52,528 bases of DNA. Origin: an uncultured Faecalicoccus sp. Its GTDB lineage: Bacteria; Bacillota_I; Bacilli_A; Erysipelotrichales; Erysipelotrichaceae. Every line of letters begins with the position of its first letter. The stretch's first letter is position 1. The stretch covers positions 1-52,528 of the forward strand of contig CABVDD010000012.1 in assembly GCA_902497095.1 (NCBI GenBank), given 5' to 3'. Below the pieces are notes generated by a model. That model saw nothing but the letters and a program-made list of their open reading frames with translations. It did no database searches and had not been told where the DNA came from. This document shows positions 34,819 to 42,753 of this stretch, in pieces. Position numbers and translations under genes: made by a program.

Positions 34819-36153
34819 TTAATACTGACTTTCCTCAATAAAATCAACTACACGTTGTACATATTGTTGACAAAGCGCATCTGTCTTTGCCTCCACCATG
34901 ACACGAACCAAAGGTTCTGTACCACTAGGACGTACTAAGATACGTCCTTCATCTTTTAATTCATCTTCTACTTCTTTAACAACTTTCCATAAAGCCTCAT
35001 CTTTTAAAGCAGCTTCTTTATCTTTTACTTTTACATTCTTTAAAAGCTGTGGATAAATAAACAATCCTTCTGAAAGCTCCTCAAGAGATTTTCCAGTATT
35101 CTTCATGATTTCCAAAAGCTTTAAAGCTGTTAATAAACCATCGCCCGTTACCGCATTTTCATAGAAAATAATATGTCCGCTCTGCTCGCCACCTAAGTAG
35201 TAATCATTTTTCTGCATTTCTTCAAATACATATTTATCCCCTACTGGTGTTTGTACATAATCGATCTTATTGGCATCCAAAGCTTTATATAAGCCTAAAT
35301 TAGCCATAACGGTTGTAACACACATATTTTTATTCAATCGATTTACCGACTTCATATATCTGGAACAAATATACAAAATGTGATCCCCGTCAACAAGCTC
35401 ACCTTTCGCATTAACGGCAATCAGGCGATCCGCATCGCCGTCAAAAGCTAAACCAATATCATAATCGCCCTCTTTGACCATCTGTTGTAACTTTTCTGGA
35501 TGTGTCGAGCCACAGTTTTTATTGATATTGATTCCGTTTGGAGAATTGGAGATAGCTTCTACAGTAGCACCTAAAGAATCTAATGTTTCAATAGCCGTAC
35601 TGGTAGCCGAGCCATTGGCATTATCAACGGCAATCTTAAAGCCGCTTAAATCTACTGGTACGATTTCTTTTAACCAGGACATATAGATTTCAAGCCCATC
35701 CTGCCATTCAAAGTATTCTCCGATCTTATCACCGGTATTTAAAGACAACGTACTTTTGCCATCAATATAATCTTCAATCTGTAAAAGAACGTTTTCATCC
35801 ATCTTTTCACCATTGTGATTAAAGACCTTGATTCCATTGTCATAATATGGATTGTGACTTGCCGATACCATGATTCCACAATCAAATCGTTCTTTTTGAA
35901 TCAGATAGCTTACAGCCGGTGTAGGGCATACTCCTAACAAATACACTTGTGCTCCCATTGAAGTAGCACCAGCGGCCAATCCTAATTCAAACATATCTCC
36001 ACTTAAACGTGTATCTTTACCAATCAGAATGCGGGCATGTTTTTCTTTTCCATAATACATTCCTAAATACTGCCCGATCTGAATGGCCATATCTAAAGTT
36101 AATCCTTCATTCGCACGTCCCCGTACACCATCAGTACCAAAATATTTTCCCAT
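34819..36153 (-). CDS. glmM: Phosphoglucosamine mutase
   Basis: Interconverts glucosamine-6-P and glucosamine-1-P on the way to UDP-GlcNAc for peptidoglycan. The 444-residue protein has GTDGVRGRANEGLT at the start, the phosphoserine loop GIMVSASHNPYYDNGIK (Ser near 100), the metal loop AFDGDADRLIAV and the phosphate-binding RPSGTEPLVRVMVEA. Third gene of the conserved cdaA-cdaR-glmM set; GlmM is known to bind and inhibit CdaA in several Bacillota. Confidence 0.98.
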   Translation of the reverse strand: MGKYFGTDGVRGRANEGLTLDMAIQIGQYLGMYYGKEKHARILIGKDTRLSGDMFELGLAAGATSMGAQVYLLGVCPTPAVSYLIQKERFDCGIMVSASHNPYYDNGIKVFNHNGEKMDENVLLQIEDYIDGKSTLSLNTGDKIGEYFEWQDGLEIYMSWLKEIVPVDLSGFKIAVDNANGSATSTAIETLDSLGATVEAISNSPNGININKNCGSTHPEKLQQMVKEGDYDIGLAFDGDADRLIAVNAKGELVDGDHILYICSRYMKSVNRLNKNMCVTTVMANLGLYKALDANKIDYVQTPVGDKYVFEEMQKNDYYLGGEQSGHIIFYENAVTGDGLLTALKLLEIMKNTGKSLEELSEGLFIYPQLLKNVKVKDKEAALKDEALWKVVKEVEDELKDEGRILVRPSGTEPLVRVMVEAKTDALCQQYVQRVVDFIEESQY

Positions 36154-36165
36154 AGTTTATTGCTC

Positions 36166-36954
36166 CTATTCTGTATCTTCTCTTTCTACTGTTGCTTCAA
36201 TCGTCGTAGGATCGATTTCTACCTGTACACGATTACCATCCGCATCATAAGCCACAACACTGGCATTGATCTTTGCGGAGCTTCCACTTGTAAATCCGCT
36301 TACATCCACGATAGCACGAACAAATCGAATAGCATTTAATTCATCAGCCGTAGCACGAATCGTTACACTGTTAGCAGCTAATGTCGGTGTTTTGAAATCC
36401 GATGCCTTTTGTCCTGCTCCAATCAATATTTCTGGAGTAACACTAAAGACACGTGTTCGTTTTGATGTGATCGTTGCGGTTACTGTTTCTGGTGATATGG
36501 AAGCCTTGATTGTAGATGGAAGATCCTCCAAGGCTAAATCAATGATATAGCTTCCTTCTTTGTATTGACTCAAATCTACTTTCACTACCAGATTTGGATG
36601 TTGTTTTTGATACACCTCAATATCTGTTTCTTCTCCAGATAAAGTGACCTGTACACTAGAAGGTATACCACTCACCTCATATTTTGTCTGATCTAAATCA
36701 ATTTCCGTATTAATATTTCCTAAATCCACAACGGTTGTTGTATCATTAAACAATTCAACACGAATATCTTGATAATCAATACCTATACAAATCACTAATG
36801 AAGCAATCAAAGAAATGATCAAAGAGCCTGCTTTATTAAAAACAACTCGATCAAACAACTTATTAAATCGTCTAAAAAAAGAATATAAAAACTGTAAAAA
36901 ACGATCGAATATACTTGCAGAGGATTTATCTTTATTTGGCTTTGCCATCAGCAT
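36166..36954 (-). CDS. cdaR: CdaA regulatory protein (YbbR-like)
   Basis: A 262-residue membrane-anchored protein with one transmembrane helix (about 43-63, AGSLIISLIASLVICIGIDY) and two extracytoplasmic YbbR repeats (about 75-150 and 160-250). It modulates the diadenylate cyclase CdaA. It overlaps cdaA by 23 bases and precedes glmM by 12. Shorter than the four-repeat Bacillus protein. Confidence 0.9.
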   Translation of the reverse strand: MLMAKPNKDKSSASIFDRFLQFLYSFFRRFNKLFDRVVFNKAGSLIISLIASLVICIGIDYQDIRVELFNDTTTVVDLGNINTEIDLDQTKYEVSGIPSSVQVTLSGEETDIEVYQKQHPNLVVKVDLSQYKEGSYIIDLALEDLPSTIKASISPETVTATITSKRTRVFSVTPEILIGAGQKASDFKTPTLAANSVTIRATADELNAIRFVRAIVDVSGFTSGSSAKINASVVAYDADGNRVQVEIDPTTIEATVEREDTE

Positions 36955-37876
36955 TCACCCCCTGCCTTGTCAGATCCACGATTTCCAATGGTTGAATTCG
37001 CTCATCCACATTCTGTTTACGCGTTTCATTTTGTCTGCGAGAACGATTAAAACCAAGATTTTTTGCAGTATCAATAATTGGTCTAAATAACGGACTGCTT
37101 GATGGTTTTTCCGTATCTGGTACAAGCAGATTTCGCAATAGACGAGATAAGCCTTCTGGTTTATATTGTGTCAATTGACCATTCATAGCTACAGAAATGT
37201 TTCCTGTTTCTTCGCTGACAATAATCGTAATAGAATCAGTAATTTCACTGATTCCAACAGCTGCACGATGTCTGGCTCCATATTTACTAGGAAGATCTTT
37301 GGTCGTAGGTGGAAAATAAGCAGCCGCACAGGCAATCTTATTTCCAATTATGATCACAGCTCCATCATGCATCGGTGTTCCATATTGAAATATCGTTCCT
37401 AATAACTCACTTGATACAACCGAGTCCATTTCAATACCCGTATGAACGTAATCTTCCATGGAAGTATTGCGCTGAATGGAAATCAATGCCCCTGTTTTGG
37501 TCTTTGACATCTGCTCACAAGCACGAACCAGTTCTTCAATCATATTAATTTGTTCTTCTTTAGAAACATTGGATCCTAATATGGAACTGGATTTACCAAA
37601 TTTTTCCAACATAGCACGAATTTCCGGCTGAAAAATGATCACAATTACAACAACACCCCAATTTACAAAGATGCTGATGAGAAAACTTAATGCGTTCAAT
37701 CCCAATAATGTAGAAAGGCCTTGTACAATAATAATGAACAAGATTCCTTTTGTGATCTGTATAGTTCGTGTATTATTTCGTACAATACGCAATGCGTAAT
37801 AAATCAATGCCCAGACTACAAGAATATCTAAAATCAATCGCAGGAGCAATGAAATATCGCTAAGCGTAATATTCAT
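36932..37876 (-). CDS. cdaA: Membrane diadenylate cyclase (c-di-AMP synthase)
   Basis: Makes c-di-AMP from two ATP. The 314-residue protein has three transmembrane helices in the first 85 residues and a DAC domain with GTPMHDGAVIIIGNK (the DGA motif) and KYGARHRAAVGISE (the RHR motif). A C-terminal extension of about 40 residues rich in Arg/Asn is longer than usual. c-di-AMP controls potassium and turgor, which fits the neighbouring wall genes. First of cdaA-cdaR-glmM; a HAD gene ends 20 bases upstream. Confidence 0.96.
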   Translation of the reverse strand: MNITLSDISLLLRLILDILVVWALIYYALRIVRNNTRTIQITKGILFIIIVQGLSTLLGLNALSFLISIFVNWGVVVIVIIFQPEIRAMLEKFGKSSSILGSNVSKEEQINMIEELVRACEQMSKTKTGALISIQRNTSMEDYVHTGIEMDSVVSSELLGTIFQYGTPMHDGAVIIIGNKIACAAAYFPPTTKDLPSKYGARHRAAVGISEITDSITIIVSEETGNISVAMNGQLTQYKPEGLSRLLRNLLVPDTEKPSSSPLFRPIIDTAKNLGFNRSRRQNETRKQNVDERIQPLEIVDLTRQGVNADGKAK

Positions 37877-37896
37877 TTCCTTACCCCCTTATACTA

Positions 37897-38667
37897 TTAT
37901 TTTAAAATTGTATGAATCATAGCACCTACGGATTCATAAAAAACACTGGCATTTTCTTTGACAGCTTCATCGGCCATTTCCATACAAGCCCCATGATAGC
38001 CATATGTCATAAGCGGAATATCATTATAAGAGTCACCGATAGTGTAAACATCTTCTTCTTTAGTGTTTGTATATTCTACAACAAATTCTAGACCCGTTGC
38101 CTTAGACACTCCTTTTGGAACTACATCCACAACAAAGTTATTCGCATATGCAACAACGACTTCACCAAAGAACATATTAATATTTTCAGCTAAAGTAACA
38201 GCTAAATTTTGTTCTGACATGGAAATTACAATCTGAGCAATTTTTTGTGTGTTAATCAGATCATCCACACTCATATCACTTTTCATTTCTGGATATCGAT
38301 GATCTACAATCGTTTCATCAATCGTCATTTTATGACGATGCACACCATCGTTGATCACAACACTGGCTACGCCTTCTTCTTGTTTGGCAGCATAGATAAT
38401 ATCCACAGCTGTGACAATATCCAAATAATAAGAAAGCAATTCATTTCCTTTGTGATCAAATACCATACCACCATTATTTGTAATATAATAATCAACCGGT
38501 AAGTTATATTGTTTGGCTTGCGCCTCAATGGATTCCATGGAACGACCAGTACATAAAACAAATAAGTTTCCAGCGTTTTTCCAATCCTGGATAGCCTGTA
38601 AATCTTCAGGCATGATCTGTTTTGCATATTTTAAAGTGCCATCATAATCTGTAGCTAATAATTTCAT
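37897..38667 (-). CDS. Cof-type HAD hydrolase
   Basis: A 256-residue HAD phosphatase of the Cof/IIB kind: nucleophile in LLATDYDGTLKY, LCTGRS as motif II, cap domain in the middle, and GDSYNDIPLMTYGYHGACM as motif IV. Family members act on sugar phosphates, FMN or PLP; the substrate is unknown. It stands at the head of the run toward cdaA and has a GAGG site before ATG. Confidence 0.9.
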   Translation of the reverse strand: MKLLATDYDGTLKYAKQIMPEDLQAIQDWKNAGNLFVLCTGRSMESIEAQAKQYNLPVDYYITNNGGMVFDHKGNELLSYYLDIVTAVDIIYAAKQEEGVASVVINDGVHRHKMTIDETIVDHRYPEMKSDMSVDDLINTQKIAQIVISMSEQNLAVTLAENINMFFGEVVVAYANNFVVDVVPKGVSKATGLEFVVEYTNTKEEDVYTIGDSYNDIPLMTYGYHGACMEMADEAVKENASVFYESVGAMIHTILK

Positions 38668-38735
38668 ACAAGATCCTCAACTTTTCTATTTATGTATATA
38701 ATATACCACAGTTAAAAAAAATCACATAATTCAAA

Positions 38736-38763
38736 CAAAAAAAATAAGAATCCGAAGATTCTT
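38736..38763 (-). terminator. Terminator after rubredoxin (TTCG loop)
   Basis: AAGAATC and GATTCTT (38746-38763) close a TTCG tetraloop on the minus strand, followed by ATTTTTTTT. It lies 11 bases after the rubredoxin stop. Confidence 0.93.
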
Positions 38764-38773
38764 ACTGAGCACA

Positions 38774-38935
38774 TTACTCAACTGGACTAAATTGATCTTT
38801 TCCAACACCACACAATGGACAAACAAAATCTTCAGGAAGATCTTCAAATTTTGTTCCCGGTGCAATACCTTGTTCAGGGATACCTACAGATTCATCATAT
38901 TCCCATCCACATACATCACATACATATTTTTTCAT
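38774..38935 (-). CDS. Rubredoxin
   Basis: A 53-residue electron carrier with an Fe(Cys)4 centre. The frame reads MKKYVCDVCGWEYDESVG and later FVCPLCGVGKDQFSPVE: both CxxC knuckles and the aromatic residues Tyr4, Trp11, Tyr13 and Phe49 typical of rubredoxin are present. ATG 38935 has AAGGAGG seven bases upstream. It is monocistronic with its own terminator. A rubredoxin points to an anaerobic life style with oxygen or peroxide detoxification; the partner enzyme is not in the window. Confidence 0.96.
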   Translation of the reverse strand: MKKYVCDVCGWEYDESVGIPEQGIAPGTKFEDLPEDFVCPLCGVGKDQFSPVE

Positions 38936-39041
38936 AAACATTTCCTCCTTATCTATACTATGACAGATTTCTTTAAAAATTGCATCTGTTTTGACTCTTT
39001 TTTGACTATTTTTAAAATTTAGTGTTTTACATGAAGTAATA

Positions 39042-39066
39042 AAGGCAAGGAATATCTCCTTGCCTT
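39042..39066 (-). terminator. Terminator-like stem at the end of the candidate RNA
   Basis: AAGGCAAGGA pairs perfectly with TCCTTGCCTT around five bases. On the minus strand it is followed by TTATTACTT, a modest U-tract. Confidence 0.65.
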
Positions 39067-39094
39067 ACAGATTCAATTGTTGTATAAGATCATC
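39067..39094 (-). promoter_or_regulatory. Label for the promoter of the candidate RNA (true position 39467-39494)
   Basis: The elements themselves are at 39467-39494 on the minus strand: TTGTGT (39489-39494), a 16-base spacer and TATACT (39467-39472). This entry's span is superseded by the entry at 39467-39494 and should be ignored for mapping. Confidence 0.05.
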
Positions 39095-39466
39095 TATAAA
39101 GATGTAGCCCACATAACGTATTTTCCACAGCATAGCCGATGTATTTCATTATTCCGGTGTCTGTGCTCTTTTTATGCAGGATTAGATGACAGCCTCATGA
39201 TTTTTCAAGATAGTCTAAACTGTGAAATCTATCACCGAGCATCTATACCAGCCTACCCTTTTCTTTATCCTTACAATCATAAAGTTTTACGGAATGTTTT
39301 TTTCGAATTTCTTCGACATACCTTTTGGAGTCTTCTCTCCATAGTTTCGTGCTTTGCCAGAAAACTTATTTCTGACGATTAAACTATTGTCATCTTCCCA
39401 CCGCTCTCTATCATTTACTTTAGAAAGGAAACCTTTCGCTTACTTCTATTTCCTTTGTTCACTTAC

Positions 39467-39494
39467 AGTATAAATGATTATAGATACAACACAA
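39467..39494 (-). promoter_or_regulatory. Candidate promoter of the 39.0-39.5 kb RNA
   Basis: On the minus strand, TTGTGT (39489-39494), 16 bases and TATACT (39467-39472). The -10 is good and the -35 weak. The predicted start is near 39460. It lies just after the LytTR stop. Confidence 0.5.
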
Positions 39495-39515
39495 GTATTC
39501 TGTCCTTCTTGGTTT

Positions 39516-40199
39516 TTATTCTGTCTTTTTTGACCTTTTTTTAGCTAATATCTTCTTTTTTTGTGCCCGAGAGAGCGGTACTCTATCCCCATTGCTAAGC
39601 TCTACTTCATCTTTGAACCAACCTACGATATATTTGGCATTCACAAGATAAGATACATGCACTCTCACAAAGCCAAAATCTGCCAAACGCTTTTCTAAAT
39701 CGGCCATATTGGCTCTTTCATGAAATTCACCTTTTCGCGTATGAAAATAAATCATCTTTTCCATTTTATCTAAATAATAAATATCTTGATAAGGTAATCG
39801 GACATGTATACCATCATAATTCAGTTCATAAAACTCACTTTGATGATATTGTGACAAAAGAAAATCTCTTTCATTTTCAATCTGCTGGCGAATTTTTGTC
39901 TTATCCATATAAAGAACACGATTTCTTTGATCTTTTCCTTTTACAAGCAAAGCATTCTTGCATAAATAAATAAACAACGCACTCGGATGATCATGAACAA
40001 AAACACTCTCTAAACGAGGGGTCTTAAAAACTTCATCAAAGACAAAAATCTGATATTCTTCTGTTTTCATGCGCTTTGCCAAATCAGAAGCTTTTGTGAA
40101 CAGGCGAAATGTCCAATCCAACGTATCAAAAATTTTTGCCAGAGAAAAGACAACTTCCATGGATTCTTTTTCATACTCTAGTAAGGCGACTTTAATCAT
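39516..40199 (-). CDS. LytTR family DNA-binding regulator with degenerate receiver
   Basis: A 227-residue protein. Residues ~1-115 look like a receiver that has lost the N-terminal acidic pair (VALLEYEKES) while keeping an Asp in IFVFDEVF. Residues ~125-227 are a LytTR domain: RLPYQDIYYLDKMEKMIYFHT, VRVHVSYLVNAKYI and the closing SNGDRVPLSRAQKKK. The tail is strongly basic. LytTR proteins usually control virulence, competence or bacteriocin genes in peptide-signalling systems, but no kinase or signal gene is near. It has no Shine-Dalgarno; a promoter ends six bases before the ATG. Confidence 0.82.
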   Translation of the reverse strand: MIKVALLEYEKESMEVVFSLAKIFDTLDWTFRLFTKASDLAKRMKTEEYQIFVFDEVFKTPRLESVFVHDHPSALFIYLCKNALLVKGKDQRNRVLYMDKTKIRQQIENERDFLLSQYHQSEFYELNYDGIHVRLPYQDIYYLDKMEKMIYFHTRKGEFHERANMADLEKRLADFGFVRVHVSYLVNAKYIVGWFKDEVELSNGDRVPLSRAQKKKILAKKRSKKTE

Positions 40200-40205
40200 A
40201 CTTTT

Positions 40206-40234
40206 ATGATAAAGAAAAAAAACTGCAAAATCAA
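40206..40234 (-). promoter_or_regulatory. Promoter of the LytTR gene, nested in the murA terminator, leaderless
   Basis: On the minus strand, TTGATT (40229-40234, in the loop and arm of the murA terminator), 17 bases and TATCAT (40206-40211), then six bases and ATG. Confidence 0.6.
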
Positions 40235-40241
40235 TTGCAGT
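40212..40241 (-). terminator. Terminator after murA
   Basis: ACTGCAA (40222-40228) pairs with TTGCAGT (40235-40241), followed by eight T on the minus strand. It begins one base from the murA stop codon. Confidence 0.9.
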
Positions 40242-41507
40242 CTATTCAACTTCTTCTCGCCAAAGTACGGCACCTAAAGATTTTAACTTTCCATCCAAGT
40301 CTTCATACCCTCGATCAATATGATAAACATCATGAATTTCTGTTACCCCTTCTGCCATTAAAGCAGCAATCACCAGACAAGCGCCACAACGAAGATCTGT
40401 AGCTGTTACACTTGTTCCTGTTAAAGGCGTATTTCCATTAATAAAAGAGCTTGGTACACGAACATCAATATCGGCTCCCATTTTATTCAATTCATAACAA
40501 TGTTTAAATCGTTCTGTATAAATGGTTTCCGTGACTACCGATTGTCCTTGTGCGCGCGTTAAAAGAGCCGTAAAAGGTTGTTGAACATCTGTAGCAAACC
40601 CTGGATAAGGTTTAGTTAAAATATCTGTTGGCTTTAAAGGGCCTTGCGTTTTATACACTTCGATCGCATCCGATTCTACTTTCATTTGGATACCGATTTC
40701 TTTTAACTTCATCGTGATAGCTTCCACATGCTGTGGAATGATATTTTCAATGCGCATGGTATCGGCCATTGCCGCTGCAATAATCAAATAGGTACTGGCT
40801 TCAATACGATCTGGAATGATCTCGTGCATACAGCCGCCTAATCTCTCTACACCATCGATGGTCAGCGTGCTAGTACCCATTCCATGAATACGAGCTCCCA
40901 TTTTATTTAACAGTGTCGCAATATCAATGATTTCCGGCTCTCTAGCCGCATTTTCAATAACAGTACGACCTTTGGCATAAACTGCTGCCATCATAATATT
41001 GATCGTAGCGCCTACTGAACTGATATCTAAAAAGATGTTTGTTCCAACTAATTCTTTTGCATCTAGTATGTAACAGCCTTTTGTATACTGTACCGTAGCC
41101 CCTAATGCTTCAAATCCTTTAAGATGTAAATCAATAGGACGAGGTCCCAAATAACAGCCTCCCGGCATTTTAATTTCAACATGGCCAAATTTTCCCAATA
41201 AAGCACCCATAAAATAGTAACTGGCTCTAAGTTTACTAACCGCTTGCGATACCATGGGCTTATTGTTCATTTGACTTGGATCTATATAAAGTGTCTCTTC
41301 ATCACACTGTTTAACTTGTACATCTAATTCTTCTAATAAAACTTTTAACGATTCAACATCGCTAATATTAGGAACGCCGTAAATCGTTACCGGCTCATTT
41401 GCCAAAACACAAGCAGGAATCAATGCTACCGTTGAATTTTTTGAACCACTGATTCTTACTGTTCCCCGTAAAGGATGGCCGCCTTCAATCTTGATTACTT
41501 CCTCCAT
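40242..41507 (-). CDS. murA: UDP-N-acetylglucosamine 1-carboxyvinyltransferase
   Basis: First committed step of peptidoglycan synthesis: transfers enolpyruvate from PEP to UDP-GlcNAc. The 421-residue protein has GGHPLRGTVRISGSKNSTVALIPA at the start (catalytic Lys in SKNS), the Cys loop PGGCYLGPRPIDLHLKG (Cys target of fosfomycin retained) and the closing DRGYEDLDGKLKSLGA. Single gene with its own promoter and terminator. Many Bacillota carry two murA copies; this may be either. Confidence 0.97.
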   Translation of the reverse strand: MEEVIKIEGGHPLRGTVRISGSKNSTVALIPACVLANEPVTIYGVPNISDVESLKVLLEELDVQVKQCDEETLYIDPSQMNNKPMVSQAVSKLRASYYFMGALLGKFGHVEIKMPGGCYLGPRPIDLHLKGFEALGATVQYTKGCYILDAKELVGTNIFLDISSVGATINIMMAAVYAKGRTVIENAAREPEIIDIATLLNKMGARIHGMGTSTLTIDGVERLGGCMHEIIPDRIEASTYLIIAAAMADTMRIENIIPQHVEAITMKLKEIGIQMKVESDAIEVYKTQGPLKPTDILTKPYPGFATDVQQPFTALLTRAQGQSVVTETIYTERFKHCYELNKMGADIDVRVPSSFINGNTPLTGTSVTATDLRCGACLVIAALMAEGVTEIHDVYHIDRGYEDLDGKLKSLGAVLWREEVE

Positions 41508-41533
41508 ACCTTACCTCCTAGACATGTTTATAT

Positions 41534-41561
41534 ATCATACACAAAAACGTGTTCATTTCAA
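41534..41561 (-). promoter_or_regulatory. murA promoter
   Basis: On the minus strand, TTGAAA (41556-41561), 16 bases and TATGAT (41534-41539), 27 bases before the ATG with AGGAGG in between. The remaining 41562-41740 is A/T-rich with no feature I can support. Confidence 0.78.
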
Positions 41562-41738
41562 GTGTTCCTTTTTATTCTAAAGAAATGTTTATAAAATTAC
41601 AAGTAGAGATAAACAAGGAATAAAGATAGACATACTTTTTCGATACAATTACCATTCTAGTTTTCTTTCTAATTATTTGTTCCAGTAAAATATATGCCTT
41701 ATAAAAGAATCTGAGAAACATCATAAAATCAGTACAAG

Positions 41739-41779
41739 AAAAAAGACAAGATCTCACCTAAGAAATCTTGTCTTTTCAT
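41739..41779 (-). terminator. Terminator after fba
   Basis: AAGACAAGAT (41743-41752) pairs with ATCTTGTCTT (41764-41773), followed on the minus strand by TTTTTTCTTG. Confidence 0.9.
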
Positions 41780-41816
41780 TATTTTGATTTTGTTTCAATC
41801 TTTAAAATGAACAAAA

Positions 41817-42686
41817 TTATTCAGCTTTTCCAGCAGAACCGAAGAAGTTTGTCATCATTTCTTTTACCAATTCAGTGATGGCATCAGCTCCTGGTTTCAA
41901 AAGTTTACGAGGATCGTATCCTTTTCCTTCTAGATCTTTTCCAGCTTCGATGTATTTACGAGTAGCATCTGCAAATACAAGCTGACATTCTGTATTTACG
42001 TTAACTTTAGATACACCTAAGTCGATAGCTTTCTTAACTTGTTCACGAGGAATACCTGAACCTCCGTGCAATACTAATGGTTTTCCATTTGTAGAGGCTT
42101 GGATTTCAGCTAAACGATCAAAGCTTAAACCAGCCCAGTTAGAAGGGTATTTTCCGTGAATGTTACCGATACCGGCAGCTAAGAAATCAACACCCAATTC
42201 TGCAATGATCTTACATTCTTCAGGATCAGCTAATTCACCGGCAGAAACGACACCGTCTTCTTCACCACCGATTCCACCAACTTCACATTCAATTGATAAA
42301 CCTTTAGAATGAGCTAATTCGATCATTTCTTTTGATTTAGCCAAGTTTTCTTCAAAATCATAATGAGATCCGTCAAACATTACAGAAGTAAATCCAGCTT
42401 CAATAGCTGCTTTAGCTCCTTCATAAGTTCCGTGATCCAAATGGATAGCTACAGGAACAGTGATTCCCATATAGTCATGGATTTCTTTAACCATTGCGAC
42501 AACAGTCTTGAAACCGCACATATATTTTGCAGCACCTTCAGAAACACCTAACATAACTGGTGATTTTACTTCTTCAGCAGCTGCCAAGATTGCCTTTGTC
42601 CATTCAAGGTTGTTGATGTTAAAGGCACCAATCGCATAATGTCCTTCATGCGCCTTGTTGATCATTTCAGTAGCAGATACTAACAT
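41817..42686 (-). CDS. fba: Fructose-1,6-bisphosphate aldolase, class II
   Basis: Zinc-dependent glycolytic aldolase. The 289-residue product has AIHLDHGTYEGAKAAIEAGFTSVMFDGSH (zinc His and catalytic Asp, shown in parts), the zinc ligand in ECEVGGIGGEEDG, and LHGGSGIPREQVKKAI for phosphate binding. Class IIB-type length. Monocistronic with promoter TTTTCA/TAAAAT upstream (42722-42750), AGGAGG and a strong terminator. Confidence 0.97.
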   Translation of the reverse strand: MLVSATEMINKAHEGHYAIGAFNINNLEWTKAILAAAEEVKSPVMLGVSEGAAKYMCGFKTVVAMVKEIHDYMGITVPVAIHLDHGTYEGAKAAIEAGFTSVMFDGSHYDFEENLAKSKEMIELAHSKGLSIECEVGGIGGEEDGVVSAGELADPEECKIIAELGVDFLAAGIGNIHGKYPSNWAGLSFDRLAEIQASTNGKPLVLHGGSGIPREQVKKAIDLGVSKVNVNTECQLVFADATRKYIEAGKDLEGKGYDPRKLLKPGADAITELVKEMMTNFFGSAGKAE

Positions 42687-42721
42687 AACTTCAATTTCCT
42701 CCTTTATGTTTTGCTATGTTT

Positions 42722-42750
42722 ATTTTACTCCAAATCCTAACGTTTGAAAA
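42722..42750 (-). promoter_or_regulatory. fba promoter
   Basis: On the minus strand, TTTTCA (42745-42750), 17 bases and TAAAAT (42722-42727), 36 bases before the fba ATG. Confidence 0.65.
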
Positions 42751-42753
42751 GAA

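Larger units (their letters stand above)
39036..39460 (-). ncRNA. Candidate structured non-coding RNA, ~425 nt, unassigned
   Basis: A 575-base gene-free interval. On the minus strand a promoter (39067-39094) and a 10-bp terminator-like stem (39042-39066) bound ~425 bases with many local hairpins, e.g. GGAG/CTCC at 39325-39338, TCGAA/TTCGA at 39302-39315, CTTTAT/ATAAAG at 39259-39280 and CATCT/AGATG near 39092-39106. All frames are broken by stops and no Shine-Dalgarno/ORF pair is convincing. I looked for the hallmarks of RNase P RNA, tmRNA, SRP RNA and 6S RNA and did not find them. It could also be a long leader of rubredoxin. Confidence 0.4.

Noticed and set aside
39067..39094. A promoter at this position
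   Set aside because: Mis-placed label; the -35/-10 pair I read is at 39467-39494, where the proper entry is given.
39077..39382. 101-codon plus-strand open frame across the candidate RNA
   Set aside because: No ribosome binding site, odd composition rich in Phe/Tyr/Cys, no recognisable family, antisense to the bounded transcript unit.
39036..39460. RNase P RNA, tmRNA, SRP RNA or 6S RNA as identity of the candidate RNA
   Set aside because: GAGGAAAGTCC, the tmRNA GGATTCGAC start and tag, the SRP GGAAG..AGCAG core and the long 6S hairpin were looked for and not found.
41572..41757. 61-codon minus-strand frame after murA/fba
   Set aside because: Starts with GTG inside the fba terminator, no ribosome binding site, low-complexity A/T-rich composition.
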